Below, piece after piece: positions 24,068 through 37,447 of a DNA stretch of 64,000 nt; the first letter of the stretch is position 1; every line of letters starts with the position of its first letter. The translations under genes were made by a program, and so were the position numbers. Location: NCBI RefSeq assembly GCF_040412425.1, contig NC_089783.1, positions 40,711,625-40,775,624 on the forward strand, given 5' to 3'. This stretch comes from Macrobrachium rosenbergii (Eukaryota; Arthropoda; Malacostraca; Decapoda; Palaemonidae). A model generated the notes under the pieces. The model saw only the letters and a list, made by a program, of their open reading frames with translations. It searched no databases and had not been told where the DNA came from.

Positions 24068-24204
24068 GTAAGGATGATTAACTATTAACTTATTTCAAGT
24101 ATGGGTTTCTTAATGTTGTAGTTTCAAATGACAAGTGTATTTTTCTCTCTAGATTATTTCCAGTAACTTTCCCTCATGAGCCACAAAATTTATGAAATTA
24201 GGAT

Positions 24205-24312
24205 AAATGAGTATTCGGACTTAATTTATTATTTTTATTTCTATTCAAGTTTTTTTTATAAATGAGTATTCGGAGGTCTTAATTTATTATTTTTATTTCT
24301 GATCAAGTTTTT
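24205..24312 (+). repeat. Local duplication of about 55 bp in the last intron-like stretch
   Basis: AAATGAGTATTCGGA, CTTAATTTATTATTTTTATT and TCAAGTTTTTTT occur twice in direct order. Confidence 0.85.
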
Positions 24313-24328
24313 TTACTTATATTTGCAG

Positions 24329-24560
24329 GACTATCAAGAAATCAGTCTGAAAGGATCAGTATATGGAGGAGGACAAAATGTTTTCACATACAGATGCAGA
24401 GAAGATTGTAGAACTAATGTGCTATTCCTGTGCTACAGAACCAATTGGGGAGATTAATTAGTGTCTAATGACCTTTATCGTCTTGTTTTTAAGACGTTGT
24501 CTTTCAATAGTGATTTCTCAGAATAGCCCTCAAACATTTAGGATGCGAAAGGATTAAGAT
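24329..24560 (+). other. Terminal exon-like block F
   Basis: It follows acceptor TTACTTATATTTGCAG and is unrelated to blocks A to E. It has two short open frames, one beginning at the acceptor (DYQEISLKGSVYGGGQNVFT and on to a TAA) and one starting at ATG 24363 (MEEDKMFSHTDAEKIVELMC) that ends at 24461 after 32 codons. No donor is obvious, so it may be the last exon. No polyadenylation signal lies close by, so its 3' end is not defined. Confidence 0.35.
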
Positions 24561-27500
24561 TTTTTTTAGCTGTAACGTTTTTGTCACTTTTAGCTTAAAA
24601 TGGTCATCTAGACTTTGATTTCAAAAAAGTAAAAATGTCACGTCTTATATTCTGCAGAAGTGCAGATGAACGTCATTACTTACATACAAATAAGGGAATT
24701 GTTTTCAATGATTGAAAAATGTGCAGAAGTAATGTGTGAGTGCATGTGTGTATGAGTGTCAGTTTTGTGTCCATGCATCATGTAATGTTCAAAATGAGTG
24801 CAGTTTACTGCGTGCTTCTTAACACCAGAAGAGGTCTTGTGTGATGGCATCTTAAGATATGGAAATTTTTTCATTCTATTGTAAAAGTCTCATTTATATT
24901 TACCTCAGTTCTGTCCCACCTGTTATGAAGATCTGAAAGCGACTAATTCAAAGTTCATGTACTGGATTTATATTTTTCCATTTTGCTTTGCTTATCCATT
25001 TCATTCGGTAACTTGGTGTAAATTAGAAAACACTCATTGGTGATGCATTTGGTTGATGTGTAAGAAAATAGAACAGAATAAGAAACCATTAATATTGTAA
25101 TATTAAATACTATCAGAAGCCTTAATGAGAACTGAATGAAGTCTGATTTTAGGTTATGATATGAAAATATGAAGTTTTATCTGTTGCAAGAAATTCTCCT
25201 AGTCCAACGGGGTATCGATTCAGTGTAGAGTAGGTTAGTTTGTATGTGCGTATGTGTTCTGGAAAGTTTGGTGGGAAACTGTAGCGATGCATGATAGTTG
25301 TTAGGTGTTGAGTGCGAATGAGTAAATGATTGGAGATTTATTATGCAATGAACTTTGCTTGCATTAGCTGCTGTGTGTTTTGTTCGAAGTGTAAAATGAA
25401 TGATTTGAATTTTTTATTTCTTTCCATCATCTGTGAAGTATTGTTTCAAAGGATATTTGCATATCAGAAGGTTATTTTCGAGTCTCATAACAATTAGTGC
25501 CCCTGTAAGACTTTTGGCTACATTCGGCCATCCAAGACTTGCTTTTTCTAATAGTTTCTTATATAGGTATTACTTGCGAGCATGTATATGATATTTCTGA
25601 AGTTACGTATTCAGAAATCGTTGTAGTAATAAATTCGTACCCCCACCCCCTTCCTGTACTGTACGTTAAGCTGAATTAAATACCTTGGAAATGTTAGCGT
25701 GACATTATCGTAATGGTCATTTGTCTGTGATATAAAACATTTTCTTGTAATGAACCTTTGAAACAATGCTGTCCTTCATTATGTGTGAAAAAATTGTAGT
25801 AAGTCTCCTTTGCTACATATATGCAGGATAATTTGACTCAAATAAGGGAGGAGTTTCACGATGATTAATCGCCCTAGTTCATGTCACGGTTGTGTTAAAA
25901 TGGTTTCCATTGGTCTCTTCACATCTGTCTGCTGCTGATATATATTTTATACAACTGTTAGAATATTTTTCTACCTGTTGGTAAAACGCCTAGGCCAGAA
26001 GCTGTTGTCCAGTCACTAATGATGGTGGATGCTCTGAAGATGTATGGTACTATGTATAATTTCGTTATTTCTCTCCATTTAGAGACCAGAGGGAGGTAAA
26101 AACTGCAGACTAATAACCACAGCCTGATACCCCCAGTCATCTACTTTTGATAATGTATTTTGTTTATGTCCTTTGTTTATTCTTATGGTATTTACCGTCT
26201 TTTGTTTGTGTTCTTCCGTTCATCCCCAAAGGGCTGGTACTAAACACTGTTCCCATTTTGCGCATAAAGTGATAGCAACCAAACTAGATGGGCGCTGTAG
26301 TAGTTGGCAATTTTACCGAGCTTAGGCTTACTTGATTTGTCTCTTTAGATACAATAGGTGTTTCTCGTTAGGTTTGGTGTTCCTTGTTTCTTGCAAGCCA
26401 AGCTTGTAGCTGCTTTCCTTTCCATCAAAGAATTTATATTTCTCTTCCCAAACTTGAAAGGTTATGCACTATTTCCTTTTATAATCCTAAATTATAGTAA
26501 CCATTCGTTTCTCTATTCACTAAGGAGAATGGAGCAATAGGGAATTGTGTTGAGGGCTATAGTTCTCTTCCATGAAATTATTGATTTTTCACATTAGTTT
26601 TGGGAAGCAGAAAGCTTTGCCACATATATTCTAGAGATGTTAAAGCTCTTTTAGTGTAGTTTTTTCTGCACTTATGTTCCAAAATCTTTTGAATTTTCCT
26701 TTAACCTCCATGTGGTCTCTTATTTAATCCTCTGAAACACGATTGTTTTATGGTTACGTTTGTTCATCGTTGTTTCATTGGTGAGATGAATTGAGTTGTT
26801 TCCTCTCTTCCAGGGAAATAGAGACTTTGACTTCCACAAGATTTCCTCATTTTGTGGTTTCATTAACTTTGTAATTTAGGCAGTTAAGTACCAGTTACGG
26901 AGATAGAGGGATTACGCTTAATATTAAATCCAAGGTAAATTACATATATCATTGGCTGGCATTTACTTTCACATCCAGTATATACAATAAGAACACTTCA
27001 TATGGGTTGCATTAATCTTCTGCAAGCGTCCTATTTCATTTGGTGAGAGCTCTTGCTCTGTTGTTCATTGTTTTCTCTCGAGTTCAGTGGCTATATTTCT
27101 GAACGCTAAATAGCTGGGATACTACCGAATTTCTACAAGGTCAGCTTTCGAACATGTACTTCGCTTTATGTCTTGTTTCATTAAACAACATCAAAGTTTT
27201 TTGTATTTTAGAGGAATATTGCCAAAAGTTATGTTTTTAGTCCATCCCAGATTTTAGTAATCTTATTCCTATAATGGAGAAATGTATATTCATTGACTGA
27301 TTTCCGGTACAGAAATTTGGTGTTCAGTCTTGTACTTTTTATAGTAACATTTTTAGAATCAACTCTGCATCAAATTTTTTAAAATTTACCTTTCAAATAA
27401 AGTTTGTTCCCTCTATGAACATGTAAACTGGTTCATATCTTTCATCTTTTAGAAAACTGCTACGTTTATTCCTGCATAAATGTAACAAAGGGATATCAGA

Positions 27501-27655
27501 TATTTGTATGTAAGAATGCCATACTGTATTTATGGTGTATATAAGTGAATAAGAACTGTTGTATTTGAAATCCAATCATGTTAATTTAATCTTTGTAAAT
27601 CTAAACTGTTCATTATTAGTAATGCCAAAAAATTTTTGTCCAACAGATGTAACTG
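24561..27655. other. No recognised gene
   Basis: AT-rich sequence with short frames only and no domain or repeat recognised. Confidence 0.5.
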
Positions 27656-27681
27656 GAAAGAAATAAAGAGAAAACTGGCAT

Positions 27682-27995
27682 CGCCACATGCCACATGGCC
27701 TGGCCATGAGGCCTCCAAGCTGGGGGTTCGGGATCCCAGAATCTATCTCTGAGAGAAGAGTTTCAGCCGAGGTGGAATTTTCTCTTCCTGCAGCAGCGCC
27801 TCTCGGGAGTCTGGTCTGTTGGTGAGACCTCTTGGAGTTTCTGAGGGGTCCTGTGGGTCACCTGTTGAAAGAATGAAGTTTTTCCTCCTGTGTCAGTAAG
27901 GCTCAGATGAGCTTAACGCGTGTTGGAGAAGTCATTTTCACCCTTACACCTCCCATAGCGAGTACTGAGTTGAAGTGGAAGAGTTCAAATCTGGT
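27682..27995 (+). mobile_element. Short dispersed element C, copy 1
   Basis: Its inverse lies at 37448-37805. Shared blocks include GCCACATGG, CATGAGGCCTCCAA, GGGTTCGGGATCCC, GAAAGAATGAAGT and TCCCATAGCGA. GGTTCGGGATCC resembles a pol III B box, so a tRNA-derived SINE head is possible. The A box is not convincing. It is more GC-rich than its surroundings. Confidence 0.75.
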
Positions 27996-28480
27996 TAAAG
28001 AATTAAGTTACGTTCTCTGGTTTTGTTCGAGTGAAAGGTAATGGATTGTGAATGTTACTGGACATTTTAAGAATCGTTAATTTCCAGAGGGTTTCTTTAA
28101 GTATTTGGAATATGACTTATACATTTCTTTGATATCATTTGGTGATTTAATTTTCATATTCATTGTATTGGTCAATAATCACGCTTTCGTTATTTAATTA
28201 CGGCTTCTTAAATATAATGCTATGATTAACTACCAACTGTTGTCTTGAAGAATTACTGTTAAAATTTGCAGTTTTATTGTCTCCAAAGTGGAAGTGTCTC
28301 TTATCTTGTAAATCTTGAAGCAAGTATAGTGGAGTTTGAGAAGGTAACTGATGTTTGCATATTAAAAGACTGTTTTCAGTAGATGAACTTATTTTGATGT
28401 ACAATGGCTTTACTTTGTCATTTTGTTTTCAAATGTAATGATTTTTTTGAGATGAGAAACATATTGTATACTAATTTACT

Positions 28481-28600
28481 TAAGCAGCGTAACGTAAAAT
28501 AAAACAGCGTAACGTAAAATAAAGCAGCGTAACGTAAAATAAAACAGCGTAACGTAAAATAAAGCAGCGTAACGTAAAATAAAGCAGCGTAACGTAAAAT
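28481..28600 (+). repeat. 20-bp minisatellite, six units
   Basis: Six exact-length units of AGCAGCGTAACGTAAAATAA-type, differing only at an AAAC/AAAG position. The minus-strand LRYAALFYVT frame derives from it. Confidence 0.98.
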
Positions 28601-29599
28601 ATACATGTGCACCATTTTCCACGCTTTGTGCAAACAGCATGTCTCATTGTGTGACTTCAGGAGTTTACAAGACGTTTTGTAAGGTATTTGTGTACACCAA
28701 TATAAATGTATTTGGTTTTATTGCATATTTTACCTTTAAGATTAACGTAGAATTAATATTGATTTGCTGTGCAGTCGCCGTGAATAAGAATCACCTTTCT
28801 GCAGCACTGAGATGACAGGTGTATCATATTCAGCAGATGTACAGACAGATGTTTGAGTATAATCGATTTGGGAGAGGTTGGTTAGGTGATGTTGGTCATA
28901 CTGAATGGTCCATGGTCTGTATTGAGTGTAGTAGATCCTCTGCAACCCTGTAGAATATCCTGAATAGCTCTGTCATGTTGTCTCCATGTTTTTATTAATG
29001 GTCGTGTCACTCAGGAAAGGGACTGGCGGATATTCAGGATCTGTGACAAGATGTGATATGCTCTTAGAACTGGATGTTCTTGAAATGGCAGGTCTTTAAT
29101 TCGCTGACTTGTTTGTGACTGAAGATGAAGACTTAGGTATTGCCTGCTAACTGCTTTGGTTGATTTTGGTTACACGTTTCCTGTGGTTTTCTAGTGTCTG
29201 GGTTATAAGTTATAAGGGCTTGGTCAGTTTAATCTGGGGGTCCTATATAATCATTTTCTGTTAAGCATTCCTCTATTTGCTTTCAGCTTTCATGTCTAAA
29301 TTGAGGTTATGTCAGTGAAAGTTGAAACACTGTACAGAACTTGGCATTTTTATGTGTTTAAGAACCTGGCAAAGGTAAATATTACTCTCAAGAGGGAAAG
29401 TTTTAATTAAAACTATTATATACATATTACCTAACCTCCAAAATATCACATACAGAACATTCATTCTTGAGAAAAGCAGCATTACGAGGTTGGGTGGAAA
29501 AGTCTTATTTCTGGGTCCCATTAGATTGAATTACTTTTATTGTATGAAGAGACACTGGTTTTACTATGTTTATTTTATTTTCTCATTGATATTCTCATT
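28601..29599. other. No recognised gene
   Basis: AT-rich sequence without recognisable features. Confidence 0.5.
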
Positions 29600-30484
29600 T
29601 TGTTCATTTGAGTTTCTCCCAGGCAAATCACGTATACACGTTAAGTACCTCCCAGGAAACTATTGATGATATTACTTGAATTTCTCTTTGTAAATCTCAT
29701 ATGTTGGTGTGGTTCTTCCAGGGTACTCTCATGATTATATATTTATCATATGCTGGCTGTCTTTGGTATCTCTGATATGATGGTTTTAGTCCCCTTGGCA
29801 ACCTTCTTATGCTTGCATGAGTCTTTCCCAGGCAAATTTCATGTGCTGGGTTGAATTTCTCTCAGGTATCCCTTATAAGTTGGTTTAAATCTCCTGTGCA
29901 GTGTCATATGAATGTTTGAGTTTCTCCCAGGCAACTCAAAATGCTGGTTTGAGTCTCCCAAGCAACTGCCACAAGCTTGTGTGAAAGTCTTCAAGGTAAC
30001 TCATTTATTCTGGTTTGAGAATGTAACTCATTTATTCTGGTTTGAGTCCTTCACAGGTAACTTTTGTTCTGGTTTCTGTCTCTTTGGTATGCTAAAAATG
30101 TTTCCTTCTTTCGAATGTTTGGGTCTCTCCTAGATAACCCTTTTATTCTGGTTTGATTCTCTCCTAAACAACTCTTCTATTATGGTCCTAGTGTCTCACA
30201 AGTATATTTCAAATGCTTCAGTCTTTAAGTCTCCTGGACAGCTCTCATATACTTCAGTCATTCCTAGGGAAATCTTTAATTCTGGTTTGACCCTCTCCCA
30301 GATAACTTCCACTCTGGTTTGTCTCTCATAGATACCTTACAAATGTTAAGTTTTGAGTGTCTTGCAAAACTCGTTTGCTTGTCTGAGTCTCTTACAGATA
30401 ACCATTTTATTCTGGTTTGAGTTTCTCATAGTATGTTTAAATGCTTCGTTCTTTCAGTTTCTCTGGCAACTCTCGTATTTCCAT

Positions 30485-30700
30485 TCCAGATCTGCGTATG
30501 AGCAGAAGGTTGTCATTACATAGTCTTGTCTTGTCTGGGGAGTGGTTCATCGCTGGGAGAGCTCTAATACTGTAACCCTGTGGTTTTAGGAGTACCTAAA
30601 GTGAATGTCGTGTGGATACCTCTTCAGTCCACCTGTCGGTGAATGAGAAGTTGGCTAGACTCCTGACTAAAACTATTATGGTTTGAGTCCCCGTAGGGAC
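30485..30700 (+). repeat. Higher-order marker segment M1
   Basis: About 215 bp with TATGAGCAGAAGGTTGTCAT, TAGTCTTGTCTTGTCTGGGG, GTGGTTCATC, AGGAGTACCTAAAGTGAA and TTGGCTAGACTCCTGACTAA. Confidence 0.85.
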
Positions 30701-31311
30701 TGCCACATGCCTTTTTGAGTCACTTTAGTGGCAACTTATTCTTGTTTGAGTTTCTTATTGGTAATATTCACACTGGTTTGAGTCTCTCTTAGGTATGTTG
30801 AAAATGCCCCATTCTTTGAGTCTCCACGGCAACTTTCACATGTTTGAACCATTTGTTCTGGTTTTGAGTCTCTTCTAGGCAACTACTTATTCTGGTTTGA
30901 GTCTCTTCCAGGCAGCTATTTCATTCTGGTTTGAGTCTTCCAGGCAGCTATTTCAGTCTTGTTTGAGACTTTCATAGATATACGGTATTTCAATTTTAGT
31001 CTGTTTCAATTTGCGTCTCTTCCATGCAAATCTTTTATTATGGGTATATTCCCAATGCTTGACTTTGTATCTCCCAGGCAACCATCATATACTTGTCTGA
31101 ATCTCTCATAGGCAACCCTTTGATTCAGGGGTTTGAGCCTCTACCAGGTAACTTTCATTCTGGTTCGTCTCTTATAGGTACGTTTCAGATGCCTGTGTGA
31201 GTCTCTCCCAGATAACATTTTTATTCTGGTTTGAGGCTCTCATTGTATGTTCAGATGTTTCAGTCTTTCAGTTCCCAGCCAACTCGCATATTTTTATCCC
31301 ATTTTTATCCC

Positions 31312-31555
31312 AGGCCCTGCATATGACAACTGCTTACAAGCAGAAAGTTGTCATTATGCAGTCTTGTCTTGTCTGGGAGGTGGTTCATCATTTTGGATAG
31401 CTCTAAAACTGTAACGCCTTGCCTGTAACGCCTTGGTTTTAGGAGTACCTAAACTGAACGATGTACAAGTACCTCTTCAGTCCACTTGTCAGAGAATGGG
31501 AAGTTTGCTAGACTCCTGACTAACATTATTATTATTATATGGTTTACAGGGACTA
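31312..31555 (+). repeat. Higher-order marker segment M2
   Basis: Homologous to M1 at a distance of about 827 bp, with a small internal duplication of TGTAACGCCTTG. Confidence 0.85.
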
Positions 31556-32150
31556 CCACATGCCCTTTTCAGTCTTTTGAGGGTAACTTTTATTTTGGTG
31601 TGAGTTTCTTATAGCTAATTTTTACTCTGGTTTGAGTCTTGGGTATGTTGAAAATGATTCATCCTCTGAGTCTCCAAAGCAACTTTCATAGATTTGAATC
31701 AATCCCAGGCAACCCTTTTATCCTGGTTTGAGTCTCTTCCAGGTAACTACTTCATTCTGGTTTAAGTCTCTTTTTGGCAAATGTTTCATTCTATTTTGAG
31801 TCTCTCATATGTATACTGTATTTCAATTGGAGCCTCTTCCAGCAGTTCTTTAATTATGAGTTGAGTTTCCCATGGGCATATTTCAAATACTTCAGTCTTT
31901 GGATCTCCCAGGGATCTCTCTCTTGCTTGCTTGAATCTATCCTCGGTAACCCTTTAATTCAGGTTTAAGCCTCTACCAGGTACAGTAACTTTTATTCTGG
32001 CTTGAATCTCTCATTGGTTTGTTTCAAATGTTCCATTCTTTAAGTGCCCGGGAAAAATATTATCTGCTTGTCTAAGTCTCTCCTAGATAACCCTTTTATT
32101 CTAGTTTGAAAGTCATTCTTTCATTTTCCTCAGCAGCTCTTTATTTTTAT

Positions 32151-32365
32151 CCCAGGCCCAGCGTATGACACCTGCTTATGAGCAGGAGGTTGTCAGTATG
32201 TAGTCTTGTTTATTCTGGGAAGTGGTTCATCATTTGGAGAGCTCTAAAACCTTGTGGTTTCAGGAGTACCTAAAGTGAACGTCTTACAAATACCTCTTCA
32301 GTCCATCTATCAGCGAATGAGAAATTGGCTGGACTCTTGACTAACATTATTATGGTTTGAGTCCC
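32151..32365 (+). repeat. Higher-order marker segment M3
   Basis: Homologous to M1 and M2, about 839 bp beyond M2. Confidence 0.85.
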
Positions 32366-34728
32366 CTTAGGAATGGCCACATTTTTGTTTGAGTCTTTTC
32401 AAGGTAACTCTTTTATTTTGATTTGAGCTTCTGTCATGTATGTTTCAAATGCTTCATTCTTTGAGTCTCGAAAGCAATTTTGAATCTCTCACGGAAAACC
32501 CTTTTATTCTGGTTTAAGTCTCTTCAGGGAAAATCTTTTATTCTGGTTTCATTTCTCATTGGTGTATTTCAGTTTGAGTCTATACTTCAATTTGAGTCTC
32601 TACCAGACAACTCTTATTATGAATTGAGTCTCTGAGGCAATCCTTTCATTTTGGTTTGAGTATCTCACTGGTATATTAATTTTCAGTTTGAGTCTATACT
32701 TCAATTAAAGTCTCTTCCAGCCAGCTCTTTTATTATGGTCTGCATCTCTTCCAGGCAACTCAAATTTTAGTCTGAGTAAAGCATTGGTATATTTCAATTT
32801 GTGTCTCTTCCAGTCAACACTTTTATTACGACCTGAGTCTCTTCCAGGCAACTCTTTTTATCATGCTCTGAGTCTCTTTGGGGCAACTTTCATTTTGGTT
32901 TGAGTATCTCATTGGTATACTTCAATTTGAGTCTGCACTTCAATCTGAGTCTCTTCCAGACAACTCTTTTATTATGGTCTGAGTCTCTTTAAGGAAACTC
33001 TTTCATTTTGGTTAGAGTAACACACTGGTATATTTCAATTTGAGTATACAGTACTTCAATTTAAGTCTCTTCCAGGCAACTCTTTTATTTTTGTGTCAGT
33101 ACCTTCCAGGCAACTCTTCATTCTGGTTTGAGTCTCTCATTAGTATATTGTAATTTGAGTATTTTTCAATTTGAGTCTTCCAGACAACTCTTTTATTATG
33201 GGAGTCTATGTGACGAAATTTTCATTCTAGTTTGAGTCTTTCATTAGTGTATTGTCTTTTGAGTCTACATTTCAATTTGAGTCTCTTCTAGACAACTCGT
33301 TTATTATGGTCTGAGTCTCTGTGAGGAAACTCTTTCATTCTGGTTGGAGTTTCTCATTGGTATATTTGAATTTGAGTTTCTTCCAGGCAACTCTTTTATT
33401 ATGGTCTGAGTCTCTTCCAGGCAACTCTTTTCATTCTGGTTTGATGAGTCTCTCATTATTATATTGTATTTTGAGTCTATATTTTAATTTGAGTCCCTTC
33501 CAGGCAGCTCGTTTATTATGGTCTGTTTCTATGAGGAAATTCTTTCATTCTGGTTTGAGTCTTTCTTTGTTGTATTTCAAGTTGAGTCTATACTTTATTT
33601 TGAGTCTCCTCTAGACAACTCTTTCATTATGGTTTGAGTCTCGTCGAGGAAACTTTTTCATTCTGGTTCAGTCAAAGAATATTTTAGTTTGAGTCTCTTC
33701 CAGGCAAAGCTTTTATTATGGTCTTAGTCTCTTCCAGGCAACTCATTTCATTCTGGTGAGAATCTCTCATTAGTATATTGTAATTTGAGTATTTTTCAAT
33801 TTGAGCCTCTTCCAGACAACTCGTTTATTATGGGAGTCTATATGAGGAAACTTTCATCCTGGTTTGAGCCTTTCATTAGTATATTGTCTTTTGAATCTAT
33901 ATTTCAATTTGAGTCTCTGCTAGACAACTCGTTTATTATGGTCTGATTCTGTGAGGAAATTCTTTCATTCTGGTTGGAGTTTCTCATAGGTATATTTGAA
34001 TTTGAGTCCCTTCCAGGCAACTCTTTTATTATGGTCTGAGTCTCTTCCAGGCAACTCTTTTCATTCTGGTTTGATGAGTCTCTCATTAGTATATTGTATT
34101 TTGAGTTTATATTTTAATTTGAGTCTCTTCCAGGCAGCTCCTTTACTATGCTCTGAGTTTCTGTGAGGAAACTTTCATTCTGGTTTGAGTCTTTCATTGT
34201 TGTATTTCAATTTGAGTTTATACTTTATTTTGAGTCTCCTCTAGACAACTCTTTCATTATGGTTTGAGTCTCGTCGAGGAATCTTTTTCATTCTGGTTCA
34301 GTCTCTCATTGGTATATTTCAATTTGAGTTTTCCAGCCAACTCTTTTATTATGGTCTGACTCTCTTCCAGGTAATTCTTTCATTCTGGTTTTAGTCTCTC
34401 GTTGGTATATTTCAATTTGAGTCAATACTTCAATTTGATACTCATCTTAGCAACTCTTATTATGGTTTGAACCTTAATAGAATCTCCCAGGCAACTCTCA
34501 TCTTGTCTGAACCTCTCCTAGGTAACTTTTTTTATTCAGGTTTGAGTCTTTACCAGGTAATTTTTATTCTGGTTTGAGTCTCTAATAGGTACGTTTCAAA
34601 TCTTTCATTCTTTGGGTGTTCTGAGAAACTCTTATCTCCTTGTCTGAGTCTCTAACCCTATTATTCTAGTTTGAATCTTTCATGTAGCTTATTCAAATGC
34701 CTGATTCTTTCAGCTTCCTCTGCAACTT

Positions 34729-34945
34729 TCCAGGCCCTGCACATGACATCTGCTTATGAGCAGTAGTTTGTCTTGTCTTGTCTTGTCTTGTCTTGTCTTG
34801 TCTGGGAGGCGGTTCATCATTTGCAGAGCTTTAAATCTGTATCCTTATGGTCCTACGAGTAGCTAAAATGAACGTAGTCCAAATGCCTCTCCAGTCTACT
34901 TTTATGCCAGTGAGACGTTGGCTAGACTCCTGACTAACAAGGGTA
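34729..34945 (+). repeat. Higher-order marker segment M4
   Basis: Homologous to M1 to M3. It closes the array and contains an expanded (TTGTC)n run at 34769-34801. It lies about 2578 bp beyond M3, close to three higher-order periods. Confidence 0.85.
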
Positions 34946-37440
34946 GGTGATGGGTAAAGGCATTACCCACACTACTGGTATTAAGCAGATGCTGAGTATA
35001 ATCAGCAACCTTTCCTCAAGGATACACACTCACCATATTGGTGAAAATGACGTGTGTCACTCCTCGATTTTGGAGACTTGCAAGGTATCCTTATTTCAAA
35101 ATTACTTGAGGAAGATTTAACATGAGATTGCTATTTACCTTATAACATTCAGAAAAATATTTCATATAAAAACGTATCTTGAAACTAAATCTTCTGACTT
35201 GAAAGTTCAAGTCATAAGATAAACAGGTTTAACACAAAACCTCATGGCCTGCAATTGAAGGGATGCGTCTAGCATTTGTATAGTTCAGAAAGTCTTGACT
35301 TCCAATTACTTTTCTCCAGGAAATTCTTATGTTAAACTCAGTCTTTCATCTGTAATAGATGTTAAGATTTCACCTGGACAAGAGAATAAAGTTGTCACTA
35401 TTTGGTTGCATTTCTGCAGAAGGATTACCTCGCTCTTCTTTTGTCTCTGAGAGTCTTTCAAGTTGAACAGCGTTTGGGTTTAGCAAAGTTTTCGTCCCAG
35501 ACTGGTTCCAGGTCTTTCGTTGTAATTGTTATTCGAAGGATCTTGTTTTCACTTGATTTTTCAACTCAAAGTCTGCTATGCAGTTTATTCTAGAAAGTAG
35601 TTACTGCAAGCCTTGGCTTCATGATTTGGGTTAGCATTCTTGCCAACATTCAGTATTTGTGAAGATATTTTTCAGATATAATTAGGCAAGTGTTGTTTGG
35701 ACCGAAACTGTTACCGAGTTGCTTGTGTTTGTGTTGTTTCTGTACCTACAACAATTCCTAGGAATATGTTTCATTACTCGGAAGTCTCAGACTTTTGCAA
35801 ATGTCTTATTTGAATTTGCTTTATTTTGATGAGTTTTAAAAACTGGTCCTTTGGCAGGCGTACGTACAAATAAATCATCAGTTATGAGTTGTTATTGCCT
35901 GTTCCATTTAAGATAAAGGATATTTTTCCTGGAGCATTTTAGTTTGATTTTCCGATGGAGTTTTTCTGTTTTAATCAAGGACAATGAGTTGAAATTGTTA
36001 CACTGTAGGGACGTCAACAGAGACTGGTTTTATCTTTCATTGCTTCTGTTATGTGTTGGACAGATCTAGATGCAAATATGCTTGCACTGATTGTAGGAGT
36101 CGATTGTCTTTGTCAAAAGTATCATCTCATGGTTCAGTTTGTCCCTTTTATCATATTCAACGAAATGAAATGCCTTAAGTTTCCCAAATATTTGATCTCT
36201 TATGGCCTCATACTTTCTGCAGTGAGTTAAGCTGAAGCTGAGTTATATTTATGCGAATTCATTAGCTTTTGGATGCTCCTGTTGGCATGCAGTATTTTGG
36301 TATGGTTAATTATTTCAAGGTCGTTAGTGACATGAAGAATTTTTCCTAATCATGTCTTTGAATCTCAGTTCTTTCTTATCCTCTACGTTGCTTTGTACAC
36401 CAGGTTTCTGTCACATCAGAGTTCATAGTGCAACTCTGACAGTATGTTGTTTTGTTCTTAGCATTTCCACAAAGATTCAGAAAGATAGCACAGTTGTTTG
36501 ATATGTTCCGCAGGTTTTGGTATCCCAGATATTTTCGCGCTCTGCGCATTTCTCTGAGTAGAAAAAATGAGCGCAACTTTTGTCAACATAAAAGATTTGG
36601 AATGTAGTTTGCCTATTGCCCTACCCCTTGGCAAAGCTTGAAGATTCCATGGTAGTTCTGTTTATGATACGGTACAAGTCTAGGGTAAGAGGTTGCATAG
36701 GAGACGATCCTTATCGACACCACAGGAGAGGATGGAAAATCACCATCTCTAAACAATTGAATTCCTTCGATGTAGTACTGAAACACCTGTCTGTATATTT
36801 GGAGCTTATGGTGTATGTATCGTCTTAAAAGCTGCTTAATGATAGAACTTATTCAAAGGGCGACAGCATAACCAAGTTTTGTGTGCTTAAAGTAGTTATA
36901 TATAATATGCAATAAAACCATGTACGTTTATACTTGTGTGTGTTTACTTTTGCCTTACAAAACTCTCTTGCAATTTCCAAGTCTTTTGTTTGAAACACCA
37001 GTTTGCTCATCGTATAGAAAATGATGCTAGCTTATTGGCTTTTAATTTTAGAGTGAAATGAGTAGTAAAGCAATCCTACTATCAGGTAATTCTATCCATG
37101 AAAGAGTCTCCTAATATGCAACTGTCAACTACCATTCTTTGACAGCCATTTCACTTGCTTTGAGTATCGGATAAGAAATGTTTACAGCATTATGGAGCCA
37201 AATGACCGCTAATTTAACAGTTATTCGTTAAGAGATCGAGTCCTGGTTATCGTAGTGCAAAATATTTGAGGTTTCGTAAAGACATAATGACAGCTCATGA
37301 TTACTGGTTGATAAAATGAACTATAGAAAATCACTAAATGGTATCAGTTGGTGTATAAGGCAGATTTCAATTACGCTGGTGACCTTGGGAAATTAACGTA
37401 TTCTTAAAGTGTCTAGGTAACGATCGTTACCTTGCCTTTC
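34946..37440. other. No recognised gene
   Basis: AT-rich unique-looking sequence. Short frames (35402-35593, 36616-36828) carry no recognised domain. Confidence 0.5.
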
Positions 37441-37447
37441 TTACGAA

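Larger units (their letters stand above)
29600..34728 (+). repeat. Degenerate 'GAGTCTC...CCAGGCAACTC' tandem array, about 5 kb
   Basis: The whole stretch is built from variants of short blocks (TTCTGGTTTGAGTCTCTCAT, GGTATATTTCAATTTGAGTC, TCTTCCAGGCAACTC, TTTTATTATGGTCTGAG) in units of about 40-55 bp. Four marker segments give a higher-order period of about 830 bp. The short frames across it are repeat products. Confidence 0.93.

Noticed and set aside
28481..28600. Regular 20-bp repeats, possible CRISPR-like array
   Set aside because: There are no spacers between units, and the context is a eukaryotic genome. It is a plain minisatellite.
28418..28633. 71-codon minus-strand frame with LRYAALFYVT repeats
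   Set aside because: It is produced by the 20-bp minisatellite. Because 20 is not a multiple of three, the frame is a by-product.
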